Shown here: positions 33,101 through 45,380 of the stretch, piece after piece
Position numbering within the stretch: position 1 is the stretch's first letter
How the letters are laid out: each line of letters opens with the position of its first letter
Source of the DNA: Hydractinia symbiolongicarpus
Taxonomy: Eukaryota; Cnidaria; Hydrozoa; Anthoathecata; Hydractiniidae
Assembly (NCBI RefSeq): GCF_029227915.1
Contig: NC_079888.1
Location: 8,663,001 to 8,727,000, forward strand
DNA length: 64,000 bases
Direction of reading: 5' to 3'
The notes under the pieces: model-generated
The model's database searches: none
Told to the model about the DNA's origin: nothing
What the model saw: only the letters and a program-made list of their open reading frames with translations
Translations under genes and position numbers: made by a program

Positions 33101-36100
33101 TGTTTTTTTTTTAAATGTATAGAAATTGTATTCCCAAAAAAATTTTGACAAACAATATAGTCAGTTTTGTTGCACCAGTATGTGTAATTATTATTTAAAA
33201 ATTTTAAACTCAAACTTTTAGGTTATTTTTATATCTTACACATCAGCTTCGATGGGATTCTTTAGTTCCATGTTTACATCTCGGAAAGAGAAAAATACCT
33301 TTCTCGTTATAACAGAAAATGGGGGTAAAACTTTCTCGACAGTTGAAATACCGTTTGTGGTTCGAGAGAAAGAACCTTTCTTGTTCCACCCAACAGAAGA
33401 AAACACAATTATAGCACTGGAAAGACAGAAAAAAATCATGCACATAGGTGAAGGAAAAACGGAGAAGTATGTAAGTATATTTAAATATATATTTTTTTCT
33501 TTTTAAAAAATCTTGATTGTAATTGTCGCTTGTTCTACTTATTCAATAATTTGTGTTTCATTTTATTGGAAACCATTTATAAATTTTCTATGTTAATCTC
33601 TTCAGGGCTTTGCTTGGATTTCAAAAGACTTTGGTAAAACTTGGAAAGCCATGATGAAGGGTTATATAGCTGAGACTGTTAAATGGTATTTTTTTATAAT
33701 TCACTTTTTTGATGTTTAGATTGTTTTAAGCATGCTTGGGTTAATATCAGGGGTTTTAAAAACGTCTATGCTTGTATACATCTGCTAAGTGTTTGTTTTC
33801 ACTTTTCTAATAGGGGAGCTGCAAAAGGGAAAGAAGGAAAAGAAATATATCTGTCAACTCAAATAGGTAAAATGATAACATTCTTGACCTGTATCATTTG
33901 GCTGCAATTTCTCCTAAACATAAATTGATTTCTATTGCATTTTAATTTTCTCCTGTACAAAATGAAATTCTACTGCTGTGAACGACCTAAATTACTACAT
34001 AGAAAAGGCAAAAGTGCAGGTAAATTGTAATTAAGAAAAGAAATTATATAATTTGTTTAAAAAAAAACAATTAAAACTGTAAGTAAAAATTAGATGAGCA
34101 ACTTTCGAAGTTGCTGTGTAAACTATTGTGGATAAAGTCTTGTGTGATTTCAGATTCGCTTCGTTATGCATGTAGTCAATTTTCTTGTTGTTTGCCATTT
34201 TGAAATATTTAAACTTCATGTTTTCATTTTTGTTGAGGATTGGTGAAAATAAGTAATAGTTCAAAATACTCGAATATGTAGGTTATTTCTTGCCTAATGA
34301 AAAGGTAAACAAACAATACATATGCAACACTTCGCTGTAAACTAACCTTGTTATCATGTTATCCCTATAATTTAGCTGACCGAAAATGGAAATTATGGCT
34401 AATTCCTAGTAAATAACGGGCATTCATTTTTAGATTCATCTACTCCCTTCTCATCTTTCTTTACAAGTACATCAAAACTTACACTTTGGAAATCAAGTAA
34501 TGGAGGAGTTTCTTTTGAGGGTATGTCTTCAAATTTATTGTCCATTTCCCACCTCACTATTTCATATATCATTGTTTGGCTACTGGCATGAAGTAGAGAA
34601 ATTGCTCTGTTGAGACACAACCGTTTTAAACAGACAAAATACAGCTATTATTATGGGGGTAGGCAGAAGAGCTGGTGTTGAATGCCAGCATGCTCAGGTG
34701 TAATGTATTTTTTAAAAAAGGTAACTTTACTACAGCTGACTTTCTATGCAGAATGAGTTTCTAAAAGTTCAAAAATTTATTGTGAGGGACACCAGGATGA
34801 ACGCCTAGTACAGTTCAACCATGTCACGTCTCCACGTGGAGTGCTTGTAGGCGTGATGTCATTTTCAGAAAATAACTTTTTCACTTCTTTAATTTAAACA
34901 GAAAAGTCCAACTAAAACGATTTATTCCCCCAAAAAGACAGGCTAAAGCTGGTTAGCTAGCTACAAACAGAAATCTGTTTACTCTCACTATTAAGGTAGT
35001 TAGTAGTCATAGCTAGTTAGTTGTTAACATAATCCAGAATGTGCACCTTAGAAAACACATGGGTAAAGAATAATATGAAAGAGAAAAAGAAATAATTTTG
35101 GCTAGAAGAAAAAACTAGGAAAAAGCATATTGACTAGGCAAGCTTTTCATCATCCATTATGCTCTATGTATGTTTATAGCCAAAATTTTGAAATTGGTTT
35201 GTTTAAAATTCAAAAATGATTAAAAAATGAGATAAACTGTTATCTTCAAAGTATAAAGTAAACCTTTCCTAAAATACAAATTAAGGAGAGTAAAAAATGT
35301 AAGAACATAGGTAAGAATTCCAATAACCAACTTCACTTTTGTAAATTGACCTCACCGTCACTATTACTCATGAAGTTCTGCCAACCGTGCCCCTCATGCA
35401 ACAGGCCATTCCTTGAGACGAGTGCGATCGCACGCGCACTCGCCCGCACACTGGTAAAAAAATTTACGAGTGCTTTTTATCGCACTCGTAAATTTTTTCT
35501 TTTTCTAAAATATTGTAGAATGATGAAAAGGGCTATTAAACCTAAAGTAAAAATTCGTTTTTTTATGTATTTTTTTAGCATAAAAATAAACAACATAATA
35601 TTTATCACACGTCTGTAACAGCGATGTACGGAACAATCTTTTCTAATGTTTATAGAATTTTGTTATCTATTTATATCTCAGCAATCACAGTGTGCATGAT
35701 GAAATGAATGGCGGCAATAAAAAGGAGATAGTTGCGTGTGTCTAATTTATTGTATTTTATATTTATTTTTGATATTTTCTGTGGCCACCTGTTGCTTGAA
35801 GGTAGCGAACATTAAAAAGAAAGTTATCATCTATACTATTTATCTATTTATTTTAACATTTATCAATATTTTCAACAGGAATTAATAATTAAGTCCTGGG
35901 CACTAGGTTGTGAAATACATGTCAATTAAACCTAAAAATGATACCTGCTATATTGCTCTATTACCAGAAGCAAATCATTTCAATGTGCTCAATGTGATTG
36001 CAAAGATATAAATAGATTAGAATTACATTCAACACAAAAGAAAAATGATCTCCAGCATTGTGTTTCAGAGAGAGCTCATAACATTAGCAAGCAATAGAAA

Positions 36101-39100
36101 GTTACAGCAATTTCACATTTTTTTGAAAAAAGATGTTGTGCAATAATTGAAATGTATTTTTATATTTTCACCACCAGGTGGCTGAAGAAAACACCTTCTT
36201 GGTGGCCCACAAATATAATTGTTCGTACACAAGAAGAGTATGACGTGAATATTCATCTTTATGCCCTTCAAAAATAAATATTAAAAAAAAATTGTTTTCT
36301 TCATACACAATGAGAGTGCACAACTCAAAACTTTCCTTTTATATTTCTTTTAATCATATATTTCTTGCAAGACCTAAACCTCATTTCTATACAGCTTAAA
36401 TAACATATAACGTTGTGGTAAACAAAAAAAAAGTTAAGTGTGAATCACACTTGCAGATATTCACATCGCACTTGTAAATTTTGCTTACGAGTGCGATTTT
36501 TTACACACCATAGCACTCGTAATTTTTTTAACGGGTGCTTTTTGTAGCTCTGGCATAGTTTTATTCAAGAAATGGCCTGATGCAATGCCCGAGAACGTTT
36601 TAGCCCATTGACTGAATAAACTAGAAACTTTGGCACACTGATTGGCTCCTTTACCCATGTGCTGAAATATTTCATCAGGTAGTAGATTTTCATCCACAAG
36701 ACAAGTCGTACATATTTCCTGCATAGGTGTTTTGGGCATTCTGGTCCGCTTAAAGTAATATGATTCACGAAGTAATAGAATTGCTGTTATATATTACAGA
36801 ATATGGCTATTATTATAGAGATGTAGTTTTAAATATTTTTTCATTGAGAAGGGAATTATGTCTACCTTGTTTTGAAATATTTGATTTTTCTATTATGCTC
36901 AATGAGGTTTTTGTCTTACGATATTTAATGCTCCCAAACTGAGATATTTTATTTATATTTTTGAAAGTGTATGTTTGCTTGATTGCAAATTCAAATGCTG
37001 TAATGCTTTGAATAAACTCTCTCTTTTCTAAGCACCCCACGTGTTCTAATAACTACCCTCGTAATAAACGCCCTTCCCAAATGCAATTTTATTCAGTGGG
37101 TATCTAACTCTAGCAGCAACATAAACATTATTCCAAATTTCTGACGAACTATACATGTTTAGTGAATTTCCATATCAACAGGACATAATTTCATGTTCAT
37201 AACTTGTTGTGATACAAATTTATTTTACACACTTTCAAACTTTCACTTTAGTTTTTTTCTTCTTTCTTTTTTCTAGAGATTGTTCAAGAATGCTTCAACT
37301 TCGGTGTCCAAGGCGATTTTGTATTTGCCTCAGTTGAATTTGTAAGTTAAAGTTAAAAAAGTTTTCTCGGCAAAAGAAAGTTACAAAGAGCGTTTTTATT
37401 TCGTACTCAAGTTTTATATTTTGTATCGCAGTTATTTAAAATCTACTGCTCCCATGTTATTTTAGAAAGATACGGAAAGTAAGGAAGATAAAAGAATAAT
37501 GCATGTATCAAAGGACAGTGGTGACACATTTCATCCGGTACATGTACCAGAGATAACAGCAGAGCGAGTGAGTTATTTACAATTAAATCTTTTGCATGAT
37601 ACATCTTTTCGGTGTCTGTAGGAGGATCTTAGTTAGACCCCTAGATCTTTGAGTCAAACATGCTCCACATATACAAGTATTGTGGTAATTTATTTTCAGT
37701 TTTATGCTGTTGTTGAAATGTACAATGGAACAATTTTCCTGCATGTTGATGAATCCGGAGGTATGTTGGATATAAAACTTCTGTTTTTGTTGTTATTATT
37801 GTTGTTGTTGTTGTTATTGCTATTGTTATTGCTGTTGTTATTACTGTTAGAGTTTTCGGTTTTGTGTTGTTGTTGACGTTAGAAAGTTGATTAATCTATG
37901 TTCGTTTAGACACAGGCAAAGGCACATTATACATTTCTGGTGCGGATGGTCTTGTGTACACAAAGTCTTTAGATAATCACTTTGTAAGTTCTATCTTAGC
38001 ATTAAAATTACAACATGAATTATCTTGAACACTAGATATTCTGTAAGATAAAATCTTTCAATATCTTCATTGTAGAATTAAAAGTTAAAAATTGTGGTAC
38101 ATTGTTGACTTTATTAAAGTAGTATGTTGTCAAAAAAGACACTTTATAGTGTATCTTAATGTTTTTAAGTGATGTCCCATAACTTTTAGTACACAAACAG
38201 TGGTTTTAATGATTTTGTGAAGATTGAATCTATGGAAGGCGTCTATGTAACACAAGTGTTAGCTAAAGGTGAATTAGATTTCCTATTTATGAATCATTCA
38301 TTTTATTGTGGGTGTTATCAAATTGTTCTTCTTCTTTTTAGATTTAACATTAACCTCTGTCATCACATTTAATCGTGGAGTTACATGGCAGCCATTGTAT
38401 GTGCCAAATGACTGTAAGGTACGTGTGACCAATGAAATGATTTGTTGACATAGCCTTATTGACCTATGTCTTAAATAAAGGGATAGATAAATGCAGTGTT
38501 TTTGCTTACTAACTTTAAAAGAGACTTGTTTGGTTTACTGTTGTGTCAATTTGTCAGATATATTTCTGTGTCTTCACACCTGAGCTTCAAGCATTAAGTT
38601 TTCAATACAATTATTGGGTGTACAAAAGGCGAGCATAAAAATAATTCTTTAACGGTCATATTTTGCGTTTTAGAATTCTAAGGATTCCTGCTCGTTACAC
38701 TTTCACAGCCAGTACAGCCAACAGAAACATGTACCAATGCAACCACCACTCTCCACTCCAAGTGCACCAGGAATTGTGTTTGTTCACGGTAAGACACATG
38801 GGGGAAGTAGGATTAAAGATGGGGGAATTTATTACTGGCCATGTTTTGTTAAGTTCTAAATAAAAATTTTAAAAGTAAGTTGTACTTGATCAGTTGCTGT
38901 TAAATATTAACGGTGATTGTAAATAACGATACATATTTACGAAGGTTGATTGAAACACTATGTGGTCATACTTGAACATGAATTAACAAAAACATGTTTC
39001 GCTAAGCTATTTATAATGTCAACCTCATGATGTCAGTGAAATAAATTTAGGTAATGCTGGCGATGGTTTGGTTGGGTTGACATCTGTTTGGTTGTCGACT

Positions 39101-42100
39101 AATGGTGGATACAACTGGACTAAGGTAACCCATCCATCATTCACGTTTCTGGTTATTTGATATGAAAAGTTTTTCTTAAGGTTGCGTACTATGCTCTTAG
39201 ACGTGGATGAAACAATCATGGCTTCTATTTTCACACACAAAAAAAGTTGAATTCAGTGAAATCAGGCATATTAACTGAACTATTTTTACTCTGGCTTGGG
39301 GATATTTTTACTATTTGTTATCTTGTTTATTTATCAGGTCGCAGATGGTCCTCACCATTATGCGATTGGTGATCGAGGCAACCTTTTAGTGATCATACCA
39401 ATGCTGAATTCTACCGGAAACGTCTTAAAGTATGTTACGTTTGATGGCTTTTTGACACTACTATGCTTAATCCTAATATTCGCTAATGCTCCAAAGCTTT
39501 GCCGCAGTCCATAAATAAGCGAAAAACAATCTAATGGCTGAAAAGGTTTTACACCCTTTTTGGTATGATCTACATTATGACGATTTTAAAGTTTTTGAAG
39601 TTTCGTGAGTTTTGTGAATCTCATCTTTGTTATTTTTGAATAAAGTATCTAGTCACAAACTGCAACATCTGCCTTTGATTTATCACTTGACTTGTTTGAG
39701 TTTTGTTTTATTTCATTATGTTGGTTCATTATTTTGTTTTCATTTTCCTTTTGTTCGTTTTTTGCATCTTTCTGATAAGTTACAGTAACTCTATTTAGAT
39801 ATTCGATTGATCAGGGCAGATGTTGGAATGAATATAAATTCACTGACAGTAATGACAAAGTGACAATCCGAGGACTTGTCACCGAGCCACATTCACAGGA
39901 TCGAGTTTTTAGTTTGTGGGGCTATTTGACTGACGCGCCAAAAAATAAGAAGGAATGGCTTGTTATTACGATCAACTTTAATAACATGTTCTCAAAACAA
40001 TGTATGTAGCATGTCGAAGTTGTTACGTTGCTAATAATAACACCATTAGTGTCAAACCTGGAGATCATGATGAACTACACTCTTATTTTTTTTAATTTGT
40101 TTGTGGTTCTCATTGTGCTATGATTTCAAATGCAGTTGTTAACAATAAAGTACTTTAACCCATTACCTGTTGTTGTGTTAATTGTAGTGCTTAATTTTAT
40201 TCAGGTAGCAGTGAAGATTTGGAAGAATTTTATCCACACGCTTCGAATGGCAAAGGAGGGTGTATTCTGGGCAAGCAGATTGTTTATAAACGACCTAAAC
40301 TTGACGCTGTGTAGGTGTAACCGCTTCTTAACAGAACATTCTGCATTCTGTTTCAAATATTATTGCCATTATTGAGTGCCAAAAAAGGTGCCACAAAATA
40401 GATGTTTTCGTGACAAGGAAAGGAAATAAAATTGTTATTTTTCGCTTCTCATTTCAGATGCTTCCTTGGCAGATCATTTCAACCATTCGCCAAAGAGAAA
40501 ATCTGCACATGTACGGATGAAGACATCGAATGGTAAACCGTTATTTAAGTGTTTTTTAAGTTTATAAATTTTGTGTTTCTCATTTTTTTTATGTTGAGTG
40601 CTTAAGTGCTAATATAAGGCCAATTTACACTTCAACTAATGTCTTAATTCACACATTACGGCATGCCTAAACGGTACTTGATACTCTACTCTTTCTTTCT
40701 ATAAAATGAATTTCTTAAAAAATATTGGTTCCCGCCATTAAATGCTCAAATAAATGGTGAGTTAAAAATTAACTTTAGAGCGATAAAAACTAGACGGTAA
40801 ACGCTTATTTCTACATACTTATCTACTTATTATGACCCTTAGTCCTGGATAACTTACACGCTTTTTTGTAAATACGGGCTGCTTCTCGACTTAGGGGACG
40901 AGATAAAAGTACTTCTAACTGCAAGCACAGAAAATAAAGAAAAATCTGAAAAAGTAAATAATAGATTTACCGTAAACTTGCTAAAATAAAATTTGAATCC
41001 AGACTGAGCAAACTTGCTAAAATAAAATTTGAATCCAGACTGAGCAAACTTGCTAAAATAAAATTTGAATCCAGACTGAGCATAAACAGTATGTTCCTTA
41101 TTTAATAAGACGTGTTGTGTATCAATGGTATTATTGTTCGGTTTAACAACGCAGGAATGTGATACTAGCGGTTCTTACCTGTGTGTTGCAGGGCTTCTAC
41201 TCTATCAGAAATACTAGGAATTCCTTAGAAAGGTCAGGAAAATGACAGTAATTTTAGGTTATATCGTATTTCAGAATGTTGGCAAGATTTGAATTTTTGA
41301 TTTGTTTTTTTAAAGTTTTATTTAATATTGTTATATCAAAGAACAAGTTTTTGGAAGAGGGTCGTTTTAGCCATAGTTAACAACTGCATATCAGGCCATA
41401 TCTTCAGAATTTCCTCAAATCTACTTCAGTAGTATGTACCCATGAAACAGCTTTCTTGTAAAAAGTCTAGCTCCCTGGCATTTGTCCTTCTTAAGATTTT
41501 AGCCTTTAAATATTTCAGTAATTTCTTCTAGTACTAACTGAAGATTTTTTTTTGTAGTGATTACGGATACGAGCGACAATCGGGTAAATGTGCGCGAAAC
41601 AAAGACATTAAACCCATTGAAATTTGTAAGAACGGAAGATTGGAAAAAGAAGGCTTTTCTAAAGGGTATGTTAATTTTACCACGTTTTCTGTTGGCCAAA
41701 TTCCATTATCATGTTTGGAGAACTACGATTTTTATTTTTTTTATTATTTTTTCGCGTATTCTTCATCTCTTTAATTATTCCTTCCCAAAATGTCATGTTG
41801 CTTGCAAAGATAGTAACTTATTTAAAATTCGGTTATTTCACTTCTTGAAATCAACGTTATAAAGCTACTACACTGTGATTTTGAACCTATCCTCATCTGT
41901 TGTTAAAGTACCTACGAGTAACGAAAATGTTGATATGAAACGATTCATATAAAATACCATAAAAGTGGAGAAATTAATGCGGGAGGAATTATTTTGGCCC
42001 CTACAAAATTCAGTTTTGCAAAAGTGGATGATTTACAAGACTGCAAATATATTTAAAAATTCTTTCAGAGAATAACTGAGACGGTGTTGCTTTAAGAATG

Positions 42101-45100
42101 TATTATACGATTTGTTTGTGATGTGCAATTTATTTTATCATTAGGCATGTTTTTCCCTTCTTTTTTAACAGCTTTCTCATCATGAACATTAATTCTGTAT
42201 TTCCATCATGAGTACTTCCAATTGCAAAAATAATTTCTGTTTTTTTTTTGCATAAAAACAACTTTCAAATTGCAAAGTATGTTCCACAAAAAGTTAAACA
42301 AAAAAATCTGGTGAGCGTTTTTACTCTCTACAGCAGAAAATGCAGTCGAATCGAAACAAATCTTTTTTGCGTCTCAGTGATTAAATAATTAAGTATTCGA
42401 CTTTTAAATGTTTTTTTTTTTTTTATTTATATCTTTGATCTTTTTTTAATCTGTCCGCAGTCGCTATTTATTCTTACTGTCTTAACTACTGTTCTCGACA
42501 TCTGAGCGTTTTCCCAATAACAGGGTGACCACGTCTCCACTAAAATTCTCTGAAGTCCTCTTTTTTTGAAAAACCTCTTAAGTGCTCTATTGTCCTCTAA
42601 AAAGATGAAAATGTGACCAAATATTCTCTTTAACTCCTTTATTCCTTTCAGGTACACTAATTATGTTACATAGATTTTACATTTGTTATATATAGTGATA
42701 TGAACTGTTAGTTCTATCCTTTATCGTTTATCATTAAAATTAGTTCTATCCTTTATCGTTTATCATTAAAAGCTTTATTTTTATTGTTTTTAATCTTTTA
42801 TCCTATACACTTGACATCAGAAATTGATAGAATTCAGAAAACCTAGGAAATAAAAAAAAGTTAATCCTCTAAAATCCTCATTTCTCTTCAAAAAATTTAT
42901 CTCCTCTGAATTCAGTGCAAAATTTCCTTTATAATCATCTAAAATCATCCAAACTTTTTGTGGCCACCCTAAATAAGCACTGCCGTTTTCCAATGACAGG
43001 AACGATAACTGAAAGGTACTACAAAAATACGACAAAACATTGTAACTTGTTGACACTAGAAATATGTAAAATGTCCTGATTGTTTTTACAAACAGATACC
43101 GTCGTATTCCTGGTGATGTTTGCTCTTCAAAGCAAGCGATCAACGACGTGGTGAAATTCATTGACGAGAAAAAGACTTGTGTAACATCCATTGAAAATCT
43201 GGAAGGTATCGAATCAAGCAGAAAAGAGGAGGAGAGAATTGTTACAGAAAGAAAAGAAGAAAAAGAACGAGAGCAAGAAAGAAAAGCACAAGAAAAATTG
43301 CAGAAAAATCAAAAGGAAACTGATGAAAATAACTTTAGTGTAAACAGAAAAAAGAAAAAGAAGAAGTCGGTATGTCTATTAAATCATTTTAATAGTACTG
43401 ATGTCTTGATCGTGTAGATATCGATCGTTTAATATCTCGATTGTGGTAATATCTCGATCGTGTCGGTATCTCGATCGTCTCAGTATCTTGATTGTTTGAT
43501 ATCTCGGTCGTGTCCATATGCCGATTGTGTTTATATCTCAATCGTGTCGAGATATCGTATTGATATCTTGATCGTGTCGGTATGTCGATCGTTTGTTATC
43601 TTCTTCGTGTTTATGTCTCGATCGTGTCGAGATATCGTATCGATATCTTGATCGTTTGATATCTTGATCGTGTCAGTATGTCGATCATGTCGGTATCACG
43701 ATCGTTTGATAACTCAATCGTGTTGATAACTTGATCGTGTCGATATCACAACTCGTCCGTAGTTTAAACAAGTGCTTTTGTAGTTCTACATTCCCAAATT
43801 CCAGTTTAGAGAATTTGCATTGTGATAATTTTAGCTAGTTTTTGCGGCCAAATATATATGTTGACATTTATTAGAAGTATACATAATAATACGTACATAT
43901 TTATTTTTAGTCGCATACTTTTGCTGTCATGTTTGCGATTATGTTGGTGTTTGGGCTCACTTGCACTGTCATCTTTTTTGCCAGAAGACACATCAAACGA
44001 AGGCAGTTGTAAGTTAACTTTTGTTCTATACAATATACAACCCCATTAATTCCACCAATACTTAAATCTTAATCTTAAAACCTTGTTTTATTAAATCCCA
44101 GCGTTTAAACATCAACGCTTAATATATTCAATTTCCATAATGGCAGCGTTTTCTGAATTTTTATTGGTTTAATAAAAAAGTCGTTTATGGCTGCAACTCA
44201 AAGCGTTTAAACGCTAGCGCTCAACATGTTCTCTTTCTATTATATTGAAGATGGCAGCGTTTTCTGGATTTTTATTGGTTTATAAAAAAAAGTTGTTTGT
44301 CTGCAAACGCTTTGAAGTTGACTTGTCTCAACGTCCTGACCAAAAAAAAATTCTAATGTACCAAACGCTGGGAGAACGCTTTAATGGAAAGCCATCCTTT
44401 GTAAAGAGAGTGTATGCGAAATCGTAGTGTATAGTTAATGAAGGTGTTTCTATATGCTTTTTTAATTCTTTAATTTTTTTTAATTTTTTTATTTGTATTT
44501 GTTTTTGTCTAGTAAAGGGTCATTTGCTTTCTCGCAATTGGATGAACAAGATGATGAAATCGAAAGTAAAGACGCGTTTGATCCGCGACCAAAAACTCAT
44601 CGTGCATTCAAAGATGAGTCAGACGTGGAAGATGATGTGAGTTTTACATATTTTTTTTACGTTTCCTTATAATTATGGGAGTAAAGTAAAAAACAAAGCG
44701 ACTACCTTATTCGTAAAAATTTTCGCGAGCACTTAATTTAACGATGGACCAAACTGATTTTTTTGGTAAGCATCTTTAATATCTTAAATTTAGCGTCCAT
44801 TTAATTAGGCGATGGCCATTTTGACTTACATTTGACGTGTATTTAATTTGGCGATGGAAAGTTTTTATTTTATTTTTTGTGTAGCTTAAAATTTTATCTT
44901 AAAAGCTTTAGAGGACAGAAAAGATAAAAAAACGAGAGAATGCTTTATATTACATTATTATATTTATATACAAAAAGAAGTCATGTAAAATAAAGAGTTG
45001 AGTTTTTATGCATTGAATTTGGCGAAAGATAAAAATTAAATTTGGCGAGCATTTAGTTTGGCTCTGGATGAAAAAAATCATATTTTTGCCAAAATCGCTG

Positions 45101-45380
45101 AATTTAATAACGTATTTCTCTTAAATTTTAAAAACAAGCTTCCCAGCCAAACTGGAAGTTAGGAATTTTACAGGAAATATGTAAAGTATATAAAAAAGCT
45201 TGTCTGTCATACATATTTTGGTTGGACCTAATAATTTCTATTTACATTATGTGAAATTAGGAAAATTGATTAAAATTATTATGCAAATCCTGGGTACTTA
45301 ATTTCAAAATATAATTTTTTATAATATGATTCTTTATTATACATTATAATATTTCTTTTTAGATCATGTTGCCGGTCTAA
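30172..45380 (+). CDS. SORT1: Sortilin-like VPS10-domain receptor, complete
   Basis: 25 exons, all in phase, 887 residues: 30172-30378, 31677-31739, 31851-31927, 32015-32117, 33222-33470, 33606-33685, 33814-33866, 34434-34520, 37277-37341, 37466-37567, 37700-37760, 37910-37983, 38190-38268, 38342-38418, 38674-38788, 39051-39124, 39338-39429, 39799-40001, 40205-40310, 40458-40532, 41558-41665, 43096-43369, 43911-44008, 44513-44636, 45363-45380. Type I receptor that sorts ligands between trans-Golgi, endosome and surface. Seen: signal peptide, propeptide cleavage site RARR (40-43), a ten-bladed VPS10 propeller with Asp-box-like SKDFGKTW, SKDSGDTF and STNGGYNW repeats, and a Cys-rich 10CC module (GCILGKQIVY to GYRRIPGDVC). 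Then a highly charged stalk (about 756-807), one transmembrane helix (about 812-832) and a 55-residue tail ending in acidic DESDVEDDIML, like the GGA/AP-binding acidic-dileucine signal. The 87-nt exon 8 was found by the missing blade and phase. Confidence 0.94.
31285..31433 (-). mobile_element. Helitron-like non-autonomous element, copy 1
   Basis: Read on the minus strand it begins TCTATATTATAATACC, continues with GTCTGTCTGTCCGTCTGTC, and ends with the hairpin CCCGTGGATTTTTCCACAGG followed by CTAACAACTAG. A 5' TC, a 3' hairpin about ten bases before CTAG, and A/T flanks are Helitron hallmarks. It lies in intron 1 of the sortilin-like gene. Confidence 0.65.
31434..31613 (-). mobile_element. 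Helitron-like non-autonomous element, copy 2, abutting copy 1
   Basis: On the minus strand it begins TCTATTTAATAATAGCC, then GTCTGTCTGTGTGTCC, and ends CCGTGGATTTTTCCACGGGT-TAACGACTA directly against the 5' TC of copy 1. The head-to-tail arrangement fits rolling-circle transposition. The terminal base of CTAR is missing. Confidence 0.6.
32145..32625 (-). mobile_element. Helitron-like non-autonomous element, copy 3
   Basis: On the minus strand it begins TCTATATAATAATATGGAG followed by GTGTCTGTCTGT, and ends GTGGATTTTACCAC-AGGCTTAGCGACTAA. Same terminal structure as copies 1 and 2 with a longer interior. It lies just after exon 4 of the sortilin-like gene (28 bp from the donor). Confidence 0.65.
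33867..37276. other. Large sortilin introns flanking exon 8, no other gene seen
   Basis: Apart from exon 8 (34434-34520) this stretch holds only non-coding sequence and the CGAGTGC repeats. Small open frames at 35346-35618, 36485-36768 and 36813-37040 lack splice context and similarity. Confidence 0.6.
35457..35498. repeat. Perfect 17-bp inverted repeat with CGAGTGC motif
   Basis: AAAAAATTTACGAGTGC and GCACTCGTAAATTTTTT are exact reverse complements around an 8-nt loop. Similar CGAGTGCGAT/GCACTCGTAA words recur at 36450-36545, about 1.1 kb on, and may be the other end of one element. Both are in intron 8 of the sortilin-like gene. Confidence 0.6.
37783..37857. repeat. TTG/TTA trinucleotide microsatellite
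   Basis: A (TTGTTATTG)n-like run in the sortilin intron between exons 11 and 12. The leucine-rich open frame over it is an artefact of the repeat. Confidence 0.9.
40974..41081. repeat. Three perfect 36-bp tandem copies
   Basis: The unit begins AAACTTGCTAAAATAAAATT and ends CCAGACTGAGC. Three identical copies lie in sortilin intron 20. Perfect identity means recent duplication. Confidence 0.95.
42709..42772. repeat. Two perfect 32-bp tandem copies
   Basis: The unit begins TTAGTTCTATCCTTTATCGT, repeated exactly twice, in sortilin intron 21. Confidence 0.92.
43418..43745. repeat. GATCGTGTC minisatellite, about 16-18 bp unit
   Basis: About 18 degenerate copies of units such as ATCTCGATCGTGTCGGT, with alternating longer variants ending GAGATATCGTATCGATATC. 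Located just 48 bp after exon 22 of the sortilin-like gene. It is unusually rich in CGATCG and CpG for this AT-rich region. Confidence 0.85.
44690..45110. repeat. Diverged TTTAATTTGGCGA-type repeat region
   Basis: The words CACTTAATTTAACGATGG, GTATTTAATTTGGCGATGG and GCATTTAGTTTGGCTCTGG recur here in the last sortilin intron. They resemble the CGCCAAATTAAAT words in the element at 52424-52911 read on the other strand. Probably remnants of the same family; boundaries are unclear. Confidence 0.4.

Noticed and set aside
40974-41081. Three perfect 36-bp repeats, CRISPR-like at first glance.
   Set aside because: The copies are directly adjacent with no spacers, in an intron of an animal gene.
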